From contig JAUWWA010000015.1 of NCBI GenBank assembly GCA_030617125.1, positions 1 through 11,586 on the forward strand: 11,586 nt of DNA, written 5' to 3'. Source of the DNA: Pirellulales bacterium (GTDB taxonomy: Bacteria > Planctomycetota > Planctomycetia > Pirellulales > Thermoguttaceae). The notes under the pieces are model-generated. The model was not told where the DNA came from, ran no database searches, and worked only from the letters and a program-made list of their open reading frames with translations. Shown here piece by piece: positions 7,337 to 11,586 of this stretch (positions are counted from its first letter, which is position 1; every line of letters starts with the position of its first letter). The position numbers were made by a program, and so were the translations under genes.

Positions 7337-8274
7337 TTCGAGGGAATGATCAGGGCACACGCGTCGAATTGGGGGAATCGATCCTCCGGATTGGGCGCGA
7401 CTCGTCCAATGACTTTCAGGTCCACGACCCCGAGGTCTCGCGCCAGCACGCCGAAGTCCGGCCAATCGACAAGGACTTCGCGCTGTGCGACCTCGACAGT
7501 TCCAACGGGACGTTCGTCAACGGGCAACGGGTCCGCCAGCACCGGCTGGCCAGCGGCGACCAGATCCAGTTTGGCGGCACACTGATGCTCTACACCGGCC
7601 CGTCCGAGGATCCCGAGGAAGACCTCAAGACGATCGACATCGCCGCCACCGGCGAACCTCTGGACCAATCGCAGATCATCCGCTCGGTCAGTCAGGAAGA
7701 AGGAAGCCGGATCTTCGACCAGGACGCGGTGTTTTCCCAGAACCCCTGGCTCGCCCGGGCGCGAAGCAACTTGCAGGTGATGTACCGCACGGCGCTGGCA
7801 GTCAGCCATACGTTGGACATCGACCAGTTGTTGCAGCGGATTATGGAGTTGATCTTTGAGTGGGTCGAGGCGGACCGCGGATGTATCATGCTTGTCGATC
7901 CGCAGACGAAACAACTCAAGCCGAAGGTGCGGCGTACGCGAGCCGGGGTCCCCAGCGACGAGAAGATCACCATCAGCAAGACGATCCTCGACTATGTAAT
8001 CGAGCGGAACGAAGGAGTAGTCACCAGCGACGCGCGGCAGGATGACCGCTGGAACCCGGCCGCAAGCATCGTGCAACTGGGTGTCCGCGAGGCGATCTGC
8101 GTGCCCATGCAAGGTCGATACGACGTCGTCGGCACCATCTACATCGACACCTCCACTTCGCCCCAAGAGATGATCCAGAAGGGCAAGGCCGATAAGTTTA
8201 CCGAAGACCATCTGAAGCTGATGGTCGCCATCGGTCACCAGGCCGCCTTAGCCGTCGAAGACACGCGATATTAG
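7318..8274 (+). CDS. FHA-GAF sensory part of a histidine kinase, cut off by an in-frame TAG (318 aa)
   Basis: GTG 7318 is the preferred start: GGAGAG (7304-7309) lies eight bases ahead and the protein then opens MPSLFVIRGNDQGTRVEL, directly into the FHA fold. An in-frame GTG at 7294 would add eight residues. The FHA domain (about residues 1-95) has GR (26-27), SRQH (41-44) and NGTFVNG (63-69), the phosphothreonine-binding signature. A GAF domain follows (about 165-315), after a linker rich in acidic residues. The frame ends at TAG 8272-8274, but the same frame continues without any other stop through a complete kinase core to 9006. A full-length protein would have 562 codons. The product seen here could bind phosphopeptides and a small ligand but cannot phosphorylate. 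It is cytosolic by appearance, with no membrane helix. Confidence 0.85.
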   Translation: MPSLFVIRGNDQGTRVELGESILRIGRDSSNDFQVHDPEVSRQHAEVRPIDKDFALCDLDSSNGTFVNGQRVRQHRLASGDQIQFGGTLMLYTGPSEDPEEDLKTIDIAATGEPLDQSQIIRSVSQEEGSRIFDQDAVFSQNPWLARARSNLQVMYRTALAVSHTLDIDQLLQRIMELIFEWVEADRGCIMLVDPQTKQLKPKVRRTRAGVPSDEKITISKTILDYVIERNEGVVTSDARQDDRWNPAASIVQLGVREAICVPMQGRYDVVGTIYIDTSTSPQEMIQKGKADKFTEDHLKLMVAIGHQAALAVEDTRY

Positions 8275-8280
8275 TCCGCC

Positions 8281-9006
8281 ATGGTCCGGGCCGAGCGGTT
8301 GGCCGCCGTCGGCCAGACTATCGCCACGCTCTCGCACCACATCAAGAACATCCTCCAGGGCATTCGGGGCGGGAGCTACCTGATCGAGATGGGCCTGACC
8401 GACCACGATGAAACGGTGGTCGGCAAGGGTTGGAAGATCGTCGAGAAAAACCAGAACAAGATCTCCTCGCTCGTCATGGACATGCTCACCTTCAGCAAGG
8501 AGCGCGAGCCCGACCTGAGCACCGCAGACCTCAACCGGGTCGTTGCCGACGTTGTCGAACTGATGCAAACCAGGGCCGACGATCTCGACATCGAACTGCG
8601 CTGGTACCCGGCCGAGCAGATGCCCAACTTGGTGTTCGATCCCGAGGGAATTCACCGCGCGGTGCTCAACGTGGTGACCAACGCGATCGACGCGGCCAGC
8701 GAGAACGAGGGGTCGGGCCGCGTCGACGTGCGATCCGAATTCGACGCCGACGAGATGCTGGTGCGCATTACTGTCGACGACAACGGCCCAGGCATCCCGC
8801 CCGAACAAATGGACGACCTCTTCAGCCCATTCGTCTCCTCGAAGAAGGGCCGTGGCACCGGCCTGGGCTTGCCGGTCAGCCAGAAGATTCTCAGCGAACA
8901 CGGTGGCCGAACGCTGGTCCACAGCGAAGTGGGTCGTGGCAGTCGGTTTACGCTCGAACTGCCCGGCGTCGTTCCACAGCCCAGCTCGCCGACCGCAACC
9001 GGCTAG
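8281..9006 (+). CDS. Histidine kinase catalytic core (HisKA and HATPase), in frame with the upstream FHA-GAF gene (241 aa)
   Basis: This is the kinase half of the FHA-GAF protein, separated from it by TAG 8272-8274. Taking ATG 8281 as the start, the H-box is AVGQTIATLSHHIKN with H19 as the likely phospho-acceptor. The HATPase domain carries the N box (N134 in VVTNAIDAA), the G1 box DDNGPGIP (166-173) and the G2 box GTGLGLPVSQ starting at G192. All ATP-binding motifs are intact. The residue after the phospho-histidine is His, not the common Glu or Asp. There is no ribosome binding site before 8281, so the piece was probably meant to be read as part of the longer protein. Independent expression would need coupling or reinitiation after the TAG. 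The stop codon overlaps that of the convergent hydrolase gene. Confidence 0.85.
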   Translation: MVRAERLAAVGQTIATLSHHIKNILQGIRGGSYLIEMGLTDHDETVVGKGWKIVEKNQNKISSLVMDMLTFSKEREPDLSTADLNRVVADVVELMQTRADDLDIELRWYPAEQMPNLVFDPEGIHRAVLNVVTNAIDAASENEGSGRVDVRSEFDADEMLVRITVDDNGPGIPPEQMDDLFSPFVSSKKGRGTGLGLPVSQKILSEHGGRTLVHSEVGRGSRFTLELPGVVPQPSSPTATG

Positions 9007-9656
9007 CTCAACCCCACGAACGGATTGGTGCGTTTCTCCTGAAGGACCGTTGTCGCTGGACCGTGGCCGGGCAACAGAATAGTCTCGTCGGCAAGCGTGA
9101 ACAACTTCGCGTGAATCCCCGATTTCAACTGCTCAAAATCACCGTCGGGAAAATCGGTTCGGCCAATGCTGCCGGCGAAAATCACGTCGCCGACAAACAC
9201 GACGCTCGGTGTATGGTCTTCGCACAGGTACACCACGTGACCCGCCGAGTGCCCGGGGATCGCGATAACCTTTAGCTCAAATCCACCCGCCGAATACGTC
9301 TGGCCGTCTTCGACCGTCACGTCCGCGGTTGGGCTGACCAACGACATGCCGAACTCCGCCGAGAGGTTCAACTGCGAATCGGTCAGTTTTGGCGCTTCGG
9401 TCCCACCGATCACCAGCGGACAGTCGGACCAACGCTCCTTCAAGGCCTTGTTGGCCGCAATGTGGTCGCCGTGTCCGTGCGTGTTGAGGATCGCCGCCGG
9501 AACGAGGCCATGGGCGTCGAGGTGATCGAGGATCTTTGCAGGCTCCATGCCCGGATCGACGACCAGGCAGTCGGTCCGCCCCTTCATGTGGGCCACATAG
9601 CAGTTCTCCTCGAAGGGTATGGAAAGAATCCGGGCGAGTTCGATTTCCGGGCTCAC
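9003..9656 (-). CDS. Metallo-beta-lactamase-fold hydrolase, glyoxalase II-like (217 aa)
   Basis: The protein has the full metal-binding set of the fold: T59-H60-G-H62-G-D64-H65, H136 in IPGHSAGH, D157 in VGDVIFAGSIGRTDFP, and H198 in LLPGHGP, with D34 on the early strand VVDPG. Length and the GSIGRTDFP signature fit the short YcbL/glyoxalase II-like group, which binds two metals and hydrolyses thioesters; some relatives are persulfide dioxygenases. The substrate cannot be told from sequence. No signal peptide is seen, so it should be cytosolic. The start is GTG 9656-9654, eight bases after GGAG on the minus strand (9665-9668). The gene converges on the kinase gene, and the stop codons share CTAG at 9003-9006. 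It diverges from the DUF1571 gene over a 169-base spacer. Confidence 0.9.
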   Translation of the reverse strand: MSPEIELARILSIPFEENCYVAHMKGRTDCLVVDPGMEPAKILDHLDAHGLVPAAILNTHGHGDHIAANKALKERWSDCPLVIGGTEAPKLTDSQLNLSAEFGMSLVSPTADVTVEDGQTYSAGGFELKVIAIPGHSAGHVVYLCEDHTPSVVFVGDVIFAGSIGRTDFPDGDFEQLKSGIHAKLFTLADETILLPGHGPATTVLQEKRTNPFVGLS

Positions 9657-9711
9657 AAATTGATCTCCACACAGGGCATGAAACTGGGTAAATTATGAGG
9701 GCTGCTACTGG

Positions 9712-9724
9712 ATTGTCTGACAAT
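9712..9724. promoter_or_regulatory. 13-base palindrome in the divergent spacer, possible operator
   Basis: ATTGTC-T-GACAAT is a perfect palindrome with six-base arms. It lies between the divergent hydrolase (start 9656) and DUF1571 (start 9826) genes. Its symmetry and place fit a dimeric repressor or activator site. No regulator gene adjoins it, and no -10/-35 pair around it is convincing. Confidence 0.3.
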
Positions 9725-9825
9725 TCCAGCCACAGCAATTGGGTAAAGATGCCCTCGAAAACGAAACATTGTAATCCCGAGCAACGTAACTTGCGATAAG
9801 GTCGAACAAGGAGGATTACAGACCT

Positions 9826-10848
9826 ATGACTCTACACAACCCGCTTTCCCACGGCAGATGGGCGGTCATCGTGCCCATCGCAGTGCTTGTCTCACCACTT
9901 ATGGCCCAGAACCAGTACGGCGCGTGGCCACAAACACCCAGCCGCTACGCCGCGCCGAACCCGAATCAATACCAGCGCCAATACACGCCGCCGGCGTCGA
10001 ACCACTACATCCGGGCCCCGGCGTCGAACCGTTATTCCCCGGCCCCGGCGACGCGGCCGTGGGCGCCGGCAAGGCAGCCGCTGCGTGTGGCCGAACAGAT
10101 GTATACCGCCACGACTTCGGATCCGCAGCAATTGCAGCCCGCCAAGAGCGGCGAACACCCCCTGATGCCTGCCCTGCGCTGGGCCCGCGGCGGACTAGAG
10201 AACATCGAAAAGCTCCAGGATTATTCGGCTACGCTGGTCAAGCGGGAGCGGATCGGCGACAAGATCATGGATCCGGAGTATATGTTCATCAAGATACGCC
10301 ACAAACCGTTCAGTGTTTATGCGTATTTTCTCGGGCCGGCCAAGATCAAAGGTCAAGAGGTAATCTACGTCGACGGGCAAAACGACGGCAAGATGTTGGC
10401 GCACGGCGTCGGCTTCCAGCAGACCATGTTCGGCACTCTTCCTCTCGCGCCCAACGGCATGATCGCCATGCGCGGCCAGCGCTACCCAATCTCCGAAATC
10501 GGCGTGTTGAACCTGGTTCGCCGGCTTATCCAAGTCGCCGAGGCGGATAGCAAATATGGCGAGTGCGAGGTAAAGTACTACAAAGGCGCGAAGATCAACA
10601 ATCGCGTTTGCACCTGCATCGAGGTTGTTCATCCGGTGCCGCGGCGCAACTTCCTCTACCATGTGGCGAGGATTTTCGTCGACGACGAGTTGAACATCCC
10701 GATTCGTTTCGAGTCGCACCGCTGGCCCCGCAAGCCCGGCGGCGCGCCCGAGTTGCTCGAAGAGTACACGTATCTCAACCTGAAACTCAACAACGGATTC
10801 ACCGACGCCGACTTCGATATCAGGAATCCGAACTACCGCTTCCGTTGA
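9826..10848 (+). CDS. DUF1571 family exported protein (340 aa)
   Basis: An N-terminal signal peptide is visible: a short polar stretch ending in R11, then the hydrophobic core WAVIVPIAVLVSPLMA, with likely cleavage after A27. Residues about 28-95 are a low-complexity Pro/Gln/Tyr/Asn linker that includes three nine-residue repeats (56-82). The folded domain (about 120-338) begins ALRWARGGLENIEKLQDYSA and contains VKRERIGDKI, KPFSVYAYFLGP and YPISEIGVLNL, which I recognise as DUF1571, a family common in planctomycetes. Its biochemical role is unknown; a LolA/RseB-like lipid-binding fold is a possibility, not shown here. The start follows AAGGAGG (9808-9814) with an 11-base gap. The protein should act in the periplasm or at the cell envelope. 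Confidence 0.85.
   Translation: MTLHNPLSHGRWAVIVPIAVLVSPLMAQNQYGAWPQTPSRYAAPNPNQYQRQYTPPASNHYIRAPASNRYSPAPATRPWAPARQPLRVAEQMYTATTSDPQQLQPAKSGEHPLMPALRWARGGLENIEKLQDYSATLVKRERIGDKIMDPEYMFIKIRHKPFSVYAYFLGPAKIKGQEVIYVDGQNDGKMLAHGVGFQQTMFGTLPLAPNGMIAMRGQRYPISEIGVLNLVRRLIQVAEADSKYGECEVKYYKGAKINNRVCTCIEVVHPVPRRNFLYHVARIFVDDELNIPIRFESHRWPRKPGGAPELLEEYTYLNLKLNNGFTDADFDIRNPNYRFR
9991..10071 (+). repeat. Three-copy 27-base tandem repeat inside the DUF1571 gene
   Basis: Units begin at 9991, 10018 and 10045. The first two share the 13-base word CCGGCGTCGAACC; the third is diverged. They encode PASNHYIRA, then PASNRYSPA, then PATRPWAPA (residues 56-82). The unit is a whole number of codons, so copy-number change would lengthen or shorten the linker without breaking the frame. 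Confidence 0.6.
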
Positions 10849-10889
10849 TTCGTGTGAGGGCCGCTTGTGGCCTGTTGCCTCGGCGAAAG

Positions 10890-10972
10890 AGCGGCTTTCC
10901 GCTGCTGTTCGACACGCATATGCAGGCCGTCCTGCTGAACGGTCGCCCTGCGTGTGTAGCAAGGGGTGCTAC
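10890..10972. other. Two stem-loops in the gap between the DUF1571 and hydrolase genes
   Basis: AGCGG (10890-10894) pairs with CCGCT (10899-10903) around CTTT. GTAGCA (10956-10961) pairs perfectly with TGCTAC (10967-10972) around AGGGG. Neither is followed by a U tract on the plus strand, so they are not clear intrinsic terminators. They may belong to a dispersed intergenic repeat, or act at the 3' end of the DUF1571 message. Confidence 0.35.
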
Positions 10973-10997
10973 TGGCGCACGATCCCCGGCTTGGCCC

Positions 10998-11586
10998 ATG
11001 GAAATCGAATCGCAAGAACCGGTCTGCTGCGAGAATCGCACACCGAGGAGGCAAACCTGGCTTCGCATCGGCTTGCGAGCGGCCTGCTGGCTCGTGGCCG
11101 GATACCTGCTGATCGTGGTGGTCATGATGTTCCTCGAAAAAGCATTCATCTTCTTCCCTGCCCGATATCCCGAAGGCGACTGGCAACCGGCCGGACTCGC
11201 CGTCGAAGATGCCTGGTTCGACGCCGCCGACGGCACGAGGCTTCACGGCTGGTACGTGCCGCACGAAGATCCCCGCGCCACCGTGCTCTTCTGCCACGGT
11301 AACGCCGGAAACGTCACCTACCGGATCGAGATACTGCAAATCCTCCACCATCGCGTCGGCGTGTCGGTGCTGATCCTCGACTACAGCGGCTACGGGCAAA
11401 GCGAAGGCAAGCCGGACGAGCCGGGCGTGCTGGCCGACGCCCGCGCCGCTCGCGCTGGGCTCGCCGAGCGCGAGCAGATCGACGAGACCGACGTCGTGCT
11501 GCTGGGCCGTTCGCTCGGCGGCGCCGTGGCCGTCGACCTGGCCGCCCGGGACGGCGCCCGCGCCCTCGTCCTGGAAAGCGCCTTCA
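10998..11586 (+). CDS. Membrane-anchored alpha/beta hydrolase, 3' end cut by the window edge
   Basis: The frame is open from ATG 10998 to the edge (196 codons). After a polar N-terminus with an Arg-rich patch, a membrane helix is visible at about residues 30-46 (CWLVAGYLLIVVVMMFL), followed by AFIFFPARYPEG. The hydrolase domain then shows the oxyanion region HGNAGN (100-105), DYSGYGQSEG, and the nucleophile elbow GRSLGG with S172. The order and spacing match the BEM46/ABHD13/YfhR-type serine hydrolases, anchored in the membrane by an N-terminal helix. The catalytic Asp and His would lie beyond the edge. The substrate is unknown. The start is uncertain: no good ribosome binding site precedes 10998, and an in-frame ATG at 10920 would add 26 residues that do not look conserved. 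It follows the DUF1571 gene by 149 bases. Confidence 0.85.
   Translation, partial: MEIESQEPVCCENRTPRRQTWLRIGLRAACWLVAGYLLIVVVMMFLEKAFIFFPARYPEGDWQPAGLAVEDAWFDAADGTRLHGWYVPHEDPRATVLFCHGNAGNVTYRIEILQILHHRVGVSVLILDYSGYGQSEGKPDEPGVLADARAARAGLAEREQIDETDVVLLGRSLGGAVAVDLAARDGARALVLESAF

Noticed and set aside
7252..8238. 328-codon minus-strand open frame
   Set aside because: It is antisense to the FHA-GAF gene, whose domains are clear. No ribosome binding site or recognisable domain was found.

Overview
The window is about 11.6 kb of GC-rich bacterial chromosome. It most likely comes from a planctomycete (Pirellulales-like). That assignment is an inference from the DUF1571 protein with its signal peptide, the FHA-GAF-histidine kinase, the fused LplT/acyltransferase/acyl-ACP synthetase and the loose gene packing. 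I see no insertion sequence, prophage gene, CRISPR array, tRNA or rRNA.

Left part (1-1505). A possible minus-strand gene runs off the left edge. Next is a small two-helix membrane protein on the minus strand (265-558), closed by a convincing tandem-hairpin terminator. A CheY-type single-domain response regulator follows on the plus strand (862-1240) and is broken by one extra base near 958-959. A stretch with two inverted repeats leads into the next gene.

Middle part (1506-6681). A 432-residue protein joins an N-terminal winged-helix-like region to a very cysteine-rich iron-sulfur module with two ferredoxin-type 4Fe-4S motifs. A large trifunctional phospholipid-repair protein follows: an LplT-like MFS flippase, a PlsC-type acyltransferase and an Aas-type acyl-ACP synthetase in one chain.

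Right part (6682-11586). A promoter with a perfect -35 box precedes a signalling operon. It encodes an atypical receiver-only protein overlapped by an FHA-GAF sensor, whose reading frame is cut by a single TAG just before an intact HisKA-HATPase kinase module in the same frame. The kinase gene ends head to head with a metallo-beta-lactamase-fold hydrolase; the two stop codons share one CTAG. Divergent from the hydrolase is a secreted DUF1571 protein with a nine-residue tandem repeat. A membrane-anchored alpha/beta hydrolase then runs off the right edge.

The main point of interest is that two signal-transduction genes each carry exactly one disabling change (one extra base, one nonsense codon) while the rest of their coding sequence is intact. 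This means recent decay, sequence error or recoding, and the sequence alone cannot decide. I do not see a clearly new multi-gene system.
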